From: Bacteroidota bacterium
Lineage (GTDB): Bacteria; Bacteroidota; Ignavibacteria; UBA10030; UBA8401
Direction: 5' to 3'
Assembly (NCBI GenBank): GCA_041658205.1
Contig: JBBAAO010000001.1
Span: 2,823,875-2,887,874 of the forward strand
Length of the DNA: 64,000 bases
The position numbers and the translations under genes were made by a program. Below the pieces are notes generated by a model. It was not told the origin of the DNA. It did not search any database and was given only the letters and a program-made list of their open reading frames with translations. The first letter of the stretch is position 1. Each line of letters starts with the position of its first letter. Of this stretch, positions 34,591 through 44,773 are shown piece by piece.

Positions 34591-37500
34591 ATGCTGAGTA
34601 GAATGATTCGTCAATCGATCCTCTTCGCAATATTAGTTACCTGTAGCGCGATAGCGCAAAACAAAGGTGAGCTAGTTGTTCAAACGGAGATGTATTCTGA
34701 TATTCGAAAAATAGCAATCAGCTCCAATGGAAATATTTTGGCAAATGCGGGCGGAAACAGTAAGGATCTTCGAATTTGGGATATACGAACAGGAAAAATG
34801 ATTCAGCATTATACTGGCATGAAAGATATTATTGCCGATATAGCACTCAGCCGCGACGGAAGGTATACTGCTGCCCTAGAATTGACGAATCCACACAAAG
34901 TCACTATTTGGGACAATATTGCCGGGAAAAAATTAGCCGAAATGAACAATGAAAGTTCTCCGATGGCTTTTTCGAGTGATGGATCACTTTTTTTTGCACT
35001 ACGTAAAGCATATTCCACAGCAGATTGGCATGAACGCGGTGAATCTCCCGAGGGAATATATATTTCACAATTGCAGGCACATCTGTCTGCATCTTCATCG
35101 TATGCAAACAAATCCTATCTCTTTAAATCGAAGGATAACGCGACGCTCAAAACAGTAACAACGCCATTCCAACTGAGTGTTGATGGTATCTTTGCAAGTA
35201 ATGATGGTACGATCATTGCAATATATGATCAGCAGAATCCTGAATTTGATTCTAACAATTTGGATCAAGTAAGTGAGCGTATCATCAAGGTGTTTCAAAC
35301 TTCTGATGGAACATTGCTGTATGAGCAGCGATTATTGTCGAAAGAAATCGGCGCCATGGATTTAAGCAGCAACGGCGAATACCTTGCGACATCAAGCGGA
35401 GATACAGTCTCCATAAGCTCTCTTGGTTCAAAAAAAATTCTACAGACAATTGTTCTCGACCGTAAGTCTGAGCTTCGTGGAAAGTATTACGGATTGGCAG
35501 TGAAGACGCTCGCTTTTACTCCCGATAACACACAACTCGCCGTAGAATCAGGAACTGTCATAAAAATCTATGATTGCCGAAACGGCGCATTAGTGCGAAC
35601 ATTGAAGGGGAGCTCTGTGCAGACGGCTGCACAATTCGCCCCATCCGGTGAATCAATTATTGCCGGTGGCAATGACGGATTGATTCGACGAATAGATTTA
35701 AAAAATGGTATTTCCATCACTCCGCTAAATTCTTTCGGATTTTTGGTATCGGATATTGCGTTTCACCCGGGCGGTTCAACCTTTGCTGTCCGTGGAGGAC
35801 GACTGCTTAATGACAATGATGATAGTGTAACAATACGGTTTTATAATTTTCCCTTTGGAAAAGAAGTTGGGCGGTTGCCGGTGCCTTCGTATGCATACGA
35901 CAAAATGTTTTTTACACCAGATGGGAAAAAGATCGTCACCACTACGACTGGGGGTTTGAAGTTTGCCAGTTTCGGGGATTTTTCAAATAAAAAAAATTCC
36001 ATTGAGTATAGCAAAGAAGAAAATGCAGTAAAGGTATTTGACGCGGTTACGATGAAAGAATTGTACACCATTCCGGGAATGACGGAAAGTGGTTTTTCAA
36101 AAAACACATCCGCTCTTCCAATGGCGGATCATTCCTCAATAATTGTGACGCGTTCAAAAAACGAGCTTTATTCCCTTGCGAATGGAACACTGAAATCAAC
36201 CATACCGTCATCCGGCGTCACCACAACACCCGATGGAAAATATCTACTTTCTGTAAAAAGCGAATTTCTCATGAACGAAATGTCGACGAATTATTATCTT
36301 CAACTCATCGATATCTCATCCGGACAAGTCGCCAAATCAATTTTGTATGGAAAAGAACAACCATACATATTTCGATTTTCTCCGAACGGAAAAATATTGG
36401 CGATCTCTTCATTTGCCAACACAACAACACTGTTTGAGTATCCAACAATGGCCCAAACAGCGCTATTTGTTGGGATTCAAGGAACATTATCGTTTCGGAA
36501 TGACAGCAAGATGTTGATCGTATCAGGATCCAAATTATCATTCATCAATACTCAGACAAAATCCGTTACTGTATCGATGGTATTTGTCGGAGAAAAAGAT
36601 TTTATCGTTTCAACGCCGGATAATTACTATATGGCAACAAAAGGTGCACTAAATGGCGTTGCCTTTCGTGTCGGATTGAACGGTTATCCATTTGAGCAAT
36701 ACGATCTGAAATATAATCGTCCGGATATTGTCCTTGAACGGCTTGGGTATACTTCAAATGCTATGCTTGTTGCCATGCGCGGATTGCATGATACTCGTAT
36801 GAAAAAAATGGGATTTGATGCTGCCTCAATGAAAGACGATTTTCACCTTCCAGAAGCAGGATTTGCACCGACATTTACGATTACCGAAGTGCAACAAAAT
36901 TCACTTGCAGATAGAATGGGATTGAAAGTTGATGACAATATCATCAGCATCAACGAACATTGTTTTTTGTCTTCAGAAAAATTACTGGAATATGTAAAAC
37001 CAAATCAAAAATATCTTGTTGTTGCTCAGCGTGATGAATTTATCGAAGGACTGGAATTTACGACATTCAAACAGGAAGAACAGTTTGGATTCAAGGTCTC
37101 TCCCAAACAAAAACACATACCGTTTAAAACATTGCATAACGCTGTCACATTCCCTTTCTTCGCACACGATTCACTTTATACCCTAGATAGGATCAATGTT
37201 TATGTAAATGATGTTCCCGTATACGGAATTAAGGGAATCTCGTTACGAGCAAATAATCTCCACTATTACACACAACCCATTACCGTTCAGCTTGCACGGG
37301 GAAAAAATAAGATTCAGGTTTCTGTAATCAACAGTATCGGCACGGAAAGCTTGAAAGAAACGTTTGACATCACAAACGATACTACACCGGTGCTCCCAAA
37401 TCTTTACCTTGTGTCGGTTGGGATTTCCAAATATGAGGATGTAGACACCGATAGGGATTGGACGCTCGACTATTCCGCAAAAGACGCAGAAGATATTGCG

Positions 37501-38274
37501 GCAATGTTCGAACGGGGCAAGGGTACAATTTATCAAAATGTCGACAAAACGATCGTAACAAATTCTTCCGCTACGAAAGAGATGATATTGTCGTTAAAAG
37601 ATGAATTGCAATCCACAAGTATCGACGATCAGGTTGTGTTGTTTTTTTCCGGTCACGGTCTCTACGATGAACAGTCAAAACAGTATTATCTCTCAACATC
37701 CGATGTGGATTTTGAAAATCCTTCACACTCTGCCATCCGATATGAAGATTTTGAAAATTTACTTGACGGAATTCCAGCTCGAAATAAAATGATACTTATT
37801 GATGCGTGTAATTCCGGTGAACAGGAAATCGGCATACTAGAAACTACATCGGCTTCCAATACTGCCGGTATCACCGTAAAATCAAAAGGTTTTACCGCGA
37901 AAAAAAAGTCACCAAAATCGAAAACAAAAGGGATGAAAAATACGGGCGGCACGTTAAATTCTGATAGTAAATATCTGCGTCTATTTATGCAACAAATGTT
38001 CGCTGAACTTCGCCGCGGTACCGGTGCAACCATCATTTCATCCTCAACAGGAGTTCAAAGTTCATTAGAATCGTCTGAATGGAACAATGGGGCATTTACA
38101 TTTGCAACAAGAGAAGGAATTGAACATTTCAAAGCAGACCGCGATTCAAACCAGGTGATCAATGTTTCGGAGCTGCGCGATTATATCTTTCGGCGTGTAG
38201 AAGAACTCACCAAAGGAGCGCAAACTCCCACTTCGCGAAGAGAGAATTTGGAGAATGATTTCAGAGTGTGGTAA
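34591..38274 (+). CDS. Exported WD40-PDZ-caspase-like protease (peptidase C14)
   Basis: A 1227-residue protein. It has a signal peptide (RMIRQSILFAILVTCSAIAQ), an N-terminal WD40-type propeller or double propeller (about 30-690, with blades such as DLRIWDIRTGKMIQ), a PDZ domain (about 760-820, GFAPTFTITEVQQNSLADRMGL), a short beta domain, and a C-terminal caspase-hemoglobinase fold (about 935-1225). The catalytic dyad is visible: H1022 in FFSGHGLYD and C1073 in IDACNSGE. A Lys/Ser-rich insert of about 55 residues follows the Cys. In this family cleavage is usually after Arg/Lys. The ATG has AAGGATAAGGA upstream. The PDZ may sense or dock peptide C termini. Function inferred; substrate unknown. 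Confidence 0.88.
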   Translation: MLSRMIRQSILFAILVTCSAIAQNKGELVVQTEMYSDIRKIAISSNGNILANAGGNSKDLRIWDIRTGKMIQHYTGMKDIIADIALSRDGRYTAALELTNPHKVTIWDNIAGKKLAEMNNESSPMAFSSDGSLFFALRKAYSTADWHERGESPEGIYISQLQAHLSASSSYANKSYLFKSKDNATLKTVTTPFQLSVDGIFASNDGTIIAIYDQQNPEFDSNNLDQVSERIIKVFQTSDGTLLYEQRLLSKEIGAMDLSSNGEYLATSSGDTVSISSLGSKKILQTIVLDRKSELRGKYYGLAVKTLAFTPDNTQLAVESGTVIKIYDCRNGALVRTLKGSSVQTAAQFAPSGESIIAGGNDGLIRRIDLKNGISITPLNSFGFLVSDIAFHPGGSTFAVRGGRLLNDNDDSVTIRFYNFPFGKEVGRLPVPSYAYDKMFFTPDGKKIVTTTTGGLKFASFGDFSNKKNSIEYSKEENAVKVFDAVTMKELYTIPGMTESGFSKNTSALPMADHSSIIVTRSKNELYSLANGTLKSTIPSSGVTTTPDGKYLLSVKSEFLMNEMSTNYYLQLIDISSGQVAKSILYGKEQPYIFRFSPNGKILAISSFANTTTLFEYPTMAQTALFVGIQGTLSFRNDSKMLIVSGSKLSFINTQTKSVTVSMVFVGEKDFIVSTPDNYYMATKGALNGVAFRVGLNGYPFEQYDLKYNRPDIVLERLGYTSNAMLVAMRGLHDTRMKKMGFDAASMKDDFHLPEAGFAPTFTITEVQQNSLADRMGLKVDDNIISINEHCFLSSEKLLEYVKPNQKYLVVAQRDEFIEGLEFTTFKQEEQFGFKVSPKQKHIPFKTLHNAVTFPFFAHDSLYTLDRINVYVNDVPVYGIKGISLRANNLHYYTQPITVQLARGKNKIQVSVINSIGTESLKETFDITNDTTPVLPNLYLVSVGISKYEDVDTDRDWTLDYSAKDAEDIAAMFERGKGTIYQNVDKTIVTNSSATKEMILSLKDELQSTSIDDQVVLFFSGHGLYDEQSKQYYLSTSDVDFENPSHSAIRYEDFENLLDGIPARNKMILIDACNSGEQEIGILETTSASNTAGITVKSKGFTAKKKSPKSKTKGMKNTGGTLNSDSKYLRLFMQQMFAELRRGTGATIISSSTGVQSSLESSEWNNGAFTFATREGIEHFKADRDSNQVINVSELRDYIFRRVEELTKGAQTPTSRRENLENDFRVW

Positions 38275-38275
38275 A

Positions 38276-38317
38276 AAACACAAAACTCTCCAACACTACC
38301 GGAGAGATTTGTGTTTT
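38276..38317 (+). terminator. Terminator of the TPR/caspase unit
   Basis: AAACACAAAACTCTCC pairs with GGAGAGATTTGTGTTT (one A-A mismatch) around a 9-base loop, ending in TTTTT. It begins two bases after the caspase stop codon. Confidence 0.85.
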
Positions 38318-38450
38318 TGGGGAGATGTGTAGTGATGGTATTTTAACAATTTCGTTCTTCTGTTCTCGTAGTGATTCTTTGTTGTAAAACAGCAAAACTT
38401 TCTTCCTTTTATACTACGTTAGCGATTTTTGCCTCATGGCCTTTGGAATA

Positions 38451-38873
38451 TTATGCAGCAAGCTGAACTTCATCCGCCGCCCTTTTCATAATGCTTGATA
38501 TCGTTGTGTACATGGAAACCCATGCATTGCGAACTTCATCCGTAAAATCTCTTCCTAAAACTCGTTCCAGTGTCCAGAGAAGCGCACTTGCGACGATATC
38601 ATAATGTCCGTTCACAACACCGTATGCTTTATGGTCACGTCCCATTTTTTGCAATGCCGGTGAGATGGTATCTATGTTGTCCAAGCTGTTGACAACAACA
38701 TGTAATGTCTGCATGAATTTTTGCCCTTGTTCCTTCAAATCATCTTTAAAAAGAGGACGAATATAGGGAGCGATTTCAAAAAGACGGCTGTAAAATAAAT
38801 CGGTTGTTTCTTCTGAAATCAGTATAACTTTTGCAAAACTTGTACGAACTAATTCTTGTTGATGTTGTGTCAT
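38451..38873 (-). CDS. Single-domain bacterial globin
   Basis: 140 residues, the normal length for a single-domain flavohemoglobin-type globin. The proximal histidine is in MGRDHKAYGVVNGHYDIVASALLWTLERVLG, where the spacing RDHKAYGV and HYDIV...LLWTL matches Vitreoscilla-type haemoglobins. The B-C region FYSRLFEIAPYIRPLFK also fits. There is no reductase domain. Such globins bind O2 or NO and support respiration or NO detoxification. It stands alone, opposite in strand to the caspase genes. Any link to that cluster is speculative. Confidence 0.9.
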   Translation of the reverse strand: MTQHQQELVRTSFAKVILISEETTDLFYSRLFEIAPYIRPLFKDDLKEQGQKFMQTLHVVVNSLDNIDTISPALQKMGRDHKAYGVVNGHYDIVASALLWTLERVLGRDFTDEVRNAWVSMYTTISSIMKRAADEVQLAA

Positions 38874-39453
38874 TGATCTATTCCTTGTTCTTTATTTTCT
38901 CGTCATGAGGGAAATTACGCTATAAAAATAATATGAATGATATGCCATTACAACTGGATGAACGTTTAGTTCAGCAATGTTGTGATAAATATCGCACCAA
39001 AATTTTTACGGATGTAAATAACAGTGGATTCTTACGGGGAAAGCGGGAGTTGGTTACCTGAACATCTGTCCGGTTTTTTTGGATCCCTTCAGATGTATAT
39101 AAAGTTGCGTGAAAAGTATTGAGGTAAGATTAAAAAAAGCGCTTACAGTGTCTTTCTGAAGTAGCCTGCTTTATGGCCGAAGAATCTGAGAAAGATTTCC
39201 TCAGACCCTTCGCTTCGCTCAAGGTAACAATTGAGTCCCATGCAAAATTTTATCTCTGTGCTGGACGAAGCTTCGCTGTGCGGAGTGCAGCACAAAACAA
39301 AATGATGACGGCAAATCTAATCGTAGATATTATTTATCCGTGAAAATCTTCCTTTTCGTGTCATCCGTGTCCTATTTCTTATGATCACCTCAGACCCTTC
39401 GATCCGTTCAGGATTGCGATGAATTCATTTTTGAGTTCGTATGAAAGAAAAGA
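38874..39453. repeat. Gene-free region with two dispersed repeat copies
   Basis: 580 bases without a gene. Bases ~39160-39235 and ~39380-39440 hold copies of the palindromic repeat with core CAGACCCTTCGCTTCGCTCA, also found at 334-478 and in the tandem array at 63617-64000. The copy at 39380-39437 ends with the same GATGAATTCATTTTTGAG tail as the copy at 334-478. The globin promoter must lie in 38874-38960 but is not identifiable. Confidence 0.55.
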
Positions 39454-41370
39454 TTACATCTTCTTTTGAAGTTCATCCAAACGCTTCAAGTTATCAGTCG
39501 CGGTTTGATTTTCAGGATCGATAGAGATTGCTCGCCTGAAATATTCTCTCGCTTTGGTATACGATTTCATGTTTTGGTAAGAGATGCCTGCCTGGATGTT
39601 GGCATCGATACTTTTGTTATTTAACTCCAATGCTCGTTCATACTGCTGTATTGCCAGATCGTATTGTGCCGAACCGTTGTACGCAATTCCCAAATAATAA
39701 TGGATGTCAAAAAAATCGTTCCCGTACGTCACTGCTTGGGTCAATAGATCGATCATCGGTTTGAAGTTTGCATTCTTAAAGAAATTGATATAAAGAAAAC
39801 GATATGCAGTATAATAGAGTGAGTCGACCGTCACCGCTTTTTGGAAAAAGTTATTTGCCGTGTAGCTATCGCCATTACGATCATACAGTTTTCCCAGTGC
39901 AAATGCAGCAGGAGCATAATCCTCAGCAATTAGAATCGCATCTTTATAGTGTTCAATCGCTTTTTCGTTGTCCCCCTTCTCTTCTGCACGATATCCTGCT
40001 TTAATGTTATTCAACACTTCTATGGGAACATTTTTTTCAATCGTATTGATCAGAATGCGAAGCTGATCGATTCGTTCCGTCAATTCATAGGCATAACTTT
40101 TTTTCATCACGTAATAGATTTCTGTTTTGGCCGATGCAAAATTTTTCTTGTAATATTCTTCCACCGCTTTTAACATAGAATAGAACGGCAACGGAAATTG
40201 TGCCGTATCTTTTGCAAGATTTTGCAAAAATCCATCCGGAAACATCGGTTGTTTGGCGGTCCATCGTTTATTAACCACTCGCAAAAATACTTCATACGAA
40301 TTTATCAACGAATATTTTTGCAGCCGTGAAGTGAGATCTTCGGAGACAACAACGTTCAATGATGTTGTGGTTGTATCGGCAAAGTTCACTGACAAATACG
40401 CAGAGGCTAGAGTTTCGATAACATATTTATATTTAAAATCGATCTTCCCTGCTGATGAACCGAGAACAATCCAACGAATTGTTTGATCATCGAACGCTAT
40501 GTTGAGAGAATCCCGGACAACGGTTGTTCGTTCGATCATTCTGTTTGCAGTTTCAAGCAGTAACTGAGAACTGTCTTTCGTTTGCTGATTGAGGAAGGAT
40601 TCCTGCGCTGCATTTTCGGAAAGGACGGTGAACTTTTTTATATATTCTTCCGTCGACGCAATTTTTTGCTTCGTAGTGGTGTTTGAAGCGGCTAAGGCTT
40701 CCTGGAATTTTAGACTCTGGTCATCCATTAATTTTTGCAATGCGGTAAAGCGTTTCAGATATACTTGGTCGAAATCGGGAAAGATATTGAAGGATCGGTC
40801 GCTTAACAATTGTTCATACGGTGTGAGCGACTCCTGAAATTTACCTCCGGAAAGCGCCTTATCTCCCTCTTGTTTCAATTGTGTAAATTTTTTGTAACCT
40901 GGCCAATATTCCTGGGAAACCTGCATCGTAACGGTTTCTACACTCTTGTCCCTTGGGAAATTGAAGCTGAACGGTAGATGCAATAGGAGATTCTTTTTGC
41001 ATGAAATTGGGAGGAGATAATTTTCACCAACTTTCATAACGGAACCGGCAACATCTAATGCAAACGTTACGCCGTCCTGTTTGATGGTCAACTTCGGGAG
41101 TTCATCAGCGATAAAATCTTCGTCAATCTTCCAACCGCCGGAATCTTTTAAGACAAAAAAATAGAGCGGACCAGCATTCACATTATCGCTCGTCAGTTCT
41201 TTCTCCTGATTTCGGGAAGATAATGCAATCTTCGCAAATCGTGCTTTCCCCATTCCTAGAAAACCGGATTTTTCAGAGATTTTTATTGTTACTTCAGGAG
41301 ATTTTTTTTGGGGAAAAATATTTGCGGTTACAAAAAATAGTAGAAGGACGACGATAAAGAATTTTTTCAT
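39454..41370 (-). CDS. Exported TPR protein with long N-terminal domain
   Basis: 638 residues from the ATG at 41370, which starts a signal peptide (KKFFIVVLLLFFVTANIFPQ). A beta-rich domain (about 25-150, resembling an envelope Ig-like fold) and a long helical, partly coiled region (about 170-420) precede four to five TPRs in the last 190 residues, such as GYRAEEKGDNEKAIEHYKDA, ALGKLYDRNGDSYTANNF and AGISYQNMKSYTKAREYF. It is probably periplasmic. It is divergent from the second caspase gene (224 bases between starts), which suggests shared regulation. I do not recognise a known family beyond TPR. Confidence 0.8.
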   Translation of the reverse strand: MKKFFIVVLLLFFVTANIFPQKKSPEVTIKISEKSGFLGMGKARFAKIALSSRNQEKELTSDNVNAGPLYFFVLKDSGGWKIDEDFIADELPKLTIKQDGVTFALDVAGSVMKVGENYLLPISCKKNLLLHLPFSFNFPRDKSVETVTMQVSQEYWPGYKKFTQLKQEGDKALSGGKFQESLTPYEQLLSDRSFNIFPDFDQVYLKRFTALQKLMDDQSLKFQEALAASNTTTKQKIASTEEYIKKFTVLSENAAQESFLNQQTKDSSQLLLETANRMIERTTVVRDSLNIAFDDQTIRWIVLGSSAGKIDFKYKYVIETLASAYLSVNFADTTTTSLNVVVSEDLTSRLQKYSLINSYEVFLRVVNKRWTAKQPMFPDGFLQNLAKDTAQFPLPFYSMLKAVEEYYKKNFASAKTEIYYVMKKSYAYELTERIDQLRILINTIEKNVPIEVLNNIKAGYRAEEKGDNEKAIEHYKDAILIAEDYAPAAFALGKLYDRNGDSYTANNFFQKAVTVDSLYYTAYRFLYINFFKNANFKPMIDLLTQAVTYGNDFFDIHYYLGIAYNGSAQYDLAIQQYERALELNNKSIDANIQAGISYQNMKSYTKAREYFRRAISIDPENQTATDNLKRLDELQKKM

Positions 41371-41593
41371 ATTATCAGCGATATGCATCAATAGATATAA
41401 ATGAGTGTGTGATTTCGTGAATGCATCTTGTGATACAGTTCAAGCCGGGCAATTAATATTTTTATTACTTTCTTGATGAAATTTGAAGAAATATAACAAA
41501 GTGCTCCGCTATAATCAATTGAGTTTTACCTTGACTAAATTAAGGGATTTCCACAACTTGCATTAGAACGTTGCATTACGGATGGGGGAACCT

Positions 41594-43975
41594 ATGACTC
41601 GCATATTATTATCGGCTGTACTGGTATTGTTTTCTCTTCAACTAAGAGCACAAAACATCTATCTACAACCAATCGCTCAGAACAAATCTCTTAAAACAAC
41701 ATTTCACACCGCCAAGCTTTCAACAACAGGCGATCTCTTAGCGCTGACCGGTGCCGACAAGACTGTGAAGATTTTAGACCCTGCAACACTGAATGAAAAA
41801 GCCTCATTTCAAACAGGAAATCAACGATCGTTCAGTATAGCATTTTCGGACGACGGACGAAATTTGCTTGCCAGTTCCCCGGATGGAAATATTACTGTTT
41901 GGGATATTCCCAGTTCCAGCATCACAAAAACTTTCTCAACAGGCTCGAGTCTTCGCACCATCGATGTGGATCAATCAGGCAGAGTAGTCAGCGGCGGGTA
42001 TGACAAAATCTTAAAGATGTGGGATATCTCAACGGGTCAACTTGCCGGAAAATTCCCCGCAGTAAATGCAGAGATCGTTGCACTTTCCTTCTCGCCCGAT
42101 GGGAAAATTATCATCGTTTCAACTACTGATGGAGCGATAACAATTTTTGACGCGGTCACACGCAGCGTAGCCAGAACAAATACGGAGAAAAGATCTCCGG
42201 CATATTCCATCGTCTTCAGTCCGGACGGAAAATATTTTGTCACTTCCCATTCCGATTCAAGCATCGCTCTCTGGAACGGACGAACCGGAAGTCCTTTGAC
42301 CACATGGAAAAGCAGCACTGGAACAATATCTTCAATGGTATTTCATCCAAACAGTAAGTATGTCATCGCAGCATCGAGCGTCATTGCATTTTGGGACATA
42401 GTGATCGGAAAAGTATTTCAAACAGTTACAGACACTTCGTTTTCCCCAATTTTGTTATCCGTTTCACATCAGAAGAAATCACTTGCAGCCGTTTCTCGCA
42501 GCGGCGAAATACGAACATTTGCAATGCTGGAAAAAATGCCGGATAAAACGGCTCCGGTTATCACCGTAAACAATCCGCAAACAACCGCAGATGAACCTTC
42601 GAAAGTGTTCAGTAGTGAGATTGAGGTGAGCGGACTTGTTTCAGATGAAAGTAATATTAAAGAGGTAAAAATAAACGATGCCGTTGTATCTACCACGCCT
42701 GCTTCATTGGAAGAACGCGGATCCATAGCTGAGGCATATTCAGCAGTGACATTTAATGGTACCGTCACATTACCGATGACTGGAGTAAACACCGTTTCCA
42801 TTTCTGCGACAGATATTGATAATAATACAGCCACTCAAGAACTTAAGATCACAAAACTTCCGAAGGATGCAGCCGTTGAGATGGTGAATCCAAAAGAAAG
42901 TTTAGAGACCGACCAAATATCGATCGATCTGCAATTTAAAATATGGTTCGATTTTACTTCCTATGCCCTGCAACTCAATACAATTGAAATTGCAAAGAAA
43001 GAAAACTTTCCAAAGAAACCGAACGGCACACTACGCACAGAAAAAATTGCTCTCTCCGCTGGATTGAATCAAATTCAATTAGCAGTGAACGGACGAAATG
43101 GAGAACGAATCCGAAAGACAATCAACATCACACGACGAACACTCGGCGCTCCCACTTCAATTACCCAGGACAAACCTATCAAGAATACTTCGGGACAGCC
43201 GCAGCGATGGGCGGTGATTGTTGGTGTTTCTGAATACGGAAATCCCGCCATTAAAAATCTTGCTTATGCAGACAGGGATGCAAAATCGTTTGCAGAGTTC
43301 ATAAAGACCTCTGCCGGAGGAGGATTTGAAGAAGATCGCGTGAAAGTTCTGTTGAATAAAGAAGCGACACTGCAAAACGTAAAGACAGCCCTCTTTAACT
43401 TCCTGCGCCAGACGGTGGATAAGGATTTGGTGGTGATCTATTTTGCAGGCCACGGTGCACCGGAACCGGCCAATCCCAACAATAATTATCTGCTATGCTA
43501 CGATACCGATCCGCGCTCACTGGAGACAACGGCATTTCCGATGTGGGATATCAATACCGCATTAACTCGTTATATTCCGTCGAAGCGAGTGGTTGTCTTT
43601 ACGGACGCATGTCACAGCGGCGGAATCAGTTCTGATATCGCAACACGTGGAATGAGCGCAACCGAAGGAAATTTGATCAACCAGTATCTTTCCGACCTCT
43701 CCAAAACAAAAGAGGGAATCATTGTCTTCACCGCAAGTCAGGCGGGTGAAGTATCGCAAGAATTGGAAAAATTTGGACATGGTGTCTTCACACACTTTCT
43801 GCTGCAGGGAATGAAAGGTGAAGCAGACTTTAACAATGATTATACTGTGACGATAGGCGAATTGATGGACTTTGTGGAAGAAAAAGTAAAGCGTCAGACA
43901 AATGGTAATCAGCACCCGACGCGAAATCAAGGAACATACGATAAAGACTTAACGATTTCATTAATTCCGAATTAG
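41594..43975 (+). CDS. Exported WD40-Ig-like-caspase protease (peptidase C14)
   Basis: 793 residues. The ATG at 41594 follows GGGGGAA and starts a signal peptide (TRILLSAVLVLFSLQLRAQ). A seven-blade WD40 propeller (about 35-310) carries repeats like TVWDIPSSSITKTF and LKMWDISTGQLAGKF. An Ig-like pair (about 320-520) follows, then the caspase fold (about 545-790). The dyad is H620 in IYFAGHGAPEP and C673 in FTDACHSGG. The family cleaves proteins after basic residues; its own blades hint at partner-regulated activity. It begins the unit caspase-DUF4384-CHASE2 cyclase and has the same signal-WD40-caspase plan as the protein at 34591, but no PDZ. Confidence 0.9.
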   Translation: MTRILLSAVLVLFSLQLRAQNIYLQPIAQNKSLKTTFHTAKLSTTGDLLALTGADKTVKILDPATLNEKASFQTGNQRSFSIAFSDDGRNLLASSPDGNITVWDIPSSSITKTFSTGSSLRTIDVDQSGRVVSGGYDKILKMWDISTGQLAGKFPAVNAEIVALSFSPDGKIIIVSTTDGAITIFDAVTRSVARTNTEKRSPAYSIVFSPDGKYFVTSHSDSSIALWNGRTGSPLTTWKSSTGTISSMVFHPNSKYVIAASSVIAFWDIVIGKVFQTVTDTSFSPILLSVSHQKKSLAAVSRSGEIRTFAMLEKMPDKTAPVITVNNPQTTADEPSKVFSSEIEVSGLVSDESNIKEVKINDAVVSTTPASLEERGSIAEAYSAVTFNGTVTLPMTGVNTVSISATDIDNNTATQELKITKLPKDAAVEMVNPKESLETDQISIDLQFKIWFDFTSYALQLNTIEIAKKENFPKKPNGTLRTEKIALSAGLNQIQLAVNGRNGERIRKTINITRRTLGAPTSITQDKPIKNTSGQPQRWAVIVGVSEYGNPAIKNLAYADRDAKSFAEFIKTSAGGGFEEDRVKVLLNKEATLQNVKTALFNFLRQTVDKDLVVIYFAGHGAPEPANPNNNYLLCYDTDPRSLETTAFPMWDINTALTRYIPSKRVVVFTDACHSGGISSDIATRGMSATEGNLINQYLSDLSKTKEGIIVFTASQAGEVSQELEKFGHGVFTHFLLQGMKGEADFNNDYTVTIGELMDFVEEKVKRQTNGNQHPTRNQGTYDKDLTISLIPN

Positions 43976-43998
43976 AAATTATTTCACTGTCTAGCTGT

Positions 43999-44037
43999 TG
44001 TCATTTCGAACCAGCGAAGCGGCATGAGAAATGACAT
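43999..44037. repeat. Small inverted repeat between caspase and DUF4384 genes
   Basis: GTCATTTC pairs with GAAATGAC around an interior containing GCGAAGCGG. It resembles half of the dispersed repeat unit and may attenuate transcription into the downstream genes. It could also be a chance copy. Confidence 0.35.
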
Positions 44038-44089
44038 TGTTTCTTTTTTAGACCATTTTTTTGTTACTCATTTATTCGAAAGTACCAAC

Positions 44090-44773
44090 ATGAAAACACT
44101 CTCTTTTGCAGCAATGCTTATGCTGCTCATGGTCTCCGGACAAACAACAGTAAACGCTGCCATGCAGGCTGGAGATTCCGATGAAAACATCAACTATAAA
44201 TGGTCATTTGTTGCAAAGGTCGGAGTTGCTGCCGAACGAAAGATCGCCATGGTTACCCGAGATACCATTTTACGGACAGGGGACGAGTTCAAAATGGTAG
44301 TGAATTTACAGAAGAAGTGTTATGTCTATATTATTCACAAGAGTTCTGCGAACGAACTTTCTGTGTTATATCCGTACTCATTTGATGCGCAATTTGAACT
44401 AGAAAAAAATTATTACCTCCCCAAAGGACGGAGCTGGTTCAAATTAGATAAAAATGTTGGGACCGAAACCTTCTATATTATGGCTTCACAGGAACGGTTA
44501 ACCGATCTCGAACAGCAATTAACTTCATATGCCGCTGCATCGGCAGAAAAACAATTGGACCTTGCTTCTGCTGTTGTAACCGAGATAAAGGATATTAAAA
44601 AGAAATATCGCTCCTATCAGACATTAGCCGAACGTCCGATCAGCATAGCAGGAAATGTTCGCGGCACAAGAACGGAAGCTTTGAATATTGATAAATTTGA
44701 CGTGGCAACGCTCGCGACGGAAATCTCAGCCAATAATTTCTACTCAAAGACAATTACGATTGAACACAAATAA
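44090..44773 (+). CDS. Exported DUF4384-type protein
   Basis: 227 residues from the ATG at 44090 (signal peptide KTLSFAAMLMLLMVSGQTTVNA). The core, KMVVNLQKKCYVYIIHKSSANELSVLYP..., a basic beta domain with LPKGRSWFKLDKNVGTETFYIMAS, matches the general pattern of DUF4384, a domain common in exported proteins that sit next to caspase/CHAT-type proteases and kinases. The remainder is helical with Ala/Glu/Lys. The gene lies 114 bases after the caspase stop and overlaps the cyclase start. It probably acts as a regulatory or adaptor protein of the caspase; this is inference. Confidence 0.78.
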   Translation: MKTLSFAAMLMLLMVSGQTTVNAAMQAGDSDENINYKWSFVAKVGVAAERKIAMVTRDTILRTGDEFKMVVNLQKKCYVYIIHKSSANELSVLYPYSFDAQFELEKNYYLPKGRSWFKLDKNVGTETFYIMASQERLTDLEQQLTSYAAASAEKQLDLASAVVTEIKDIKKKYRSYQTLAERPISIAGNVRGTRTEALNIDKFDVATLATEISANNFYSKTITIEHK

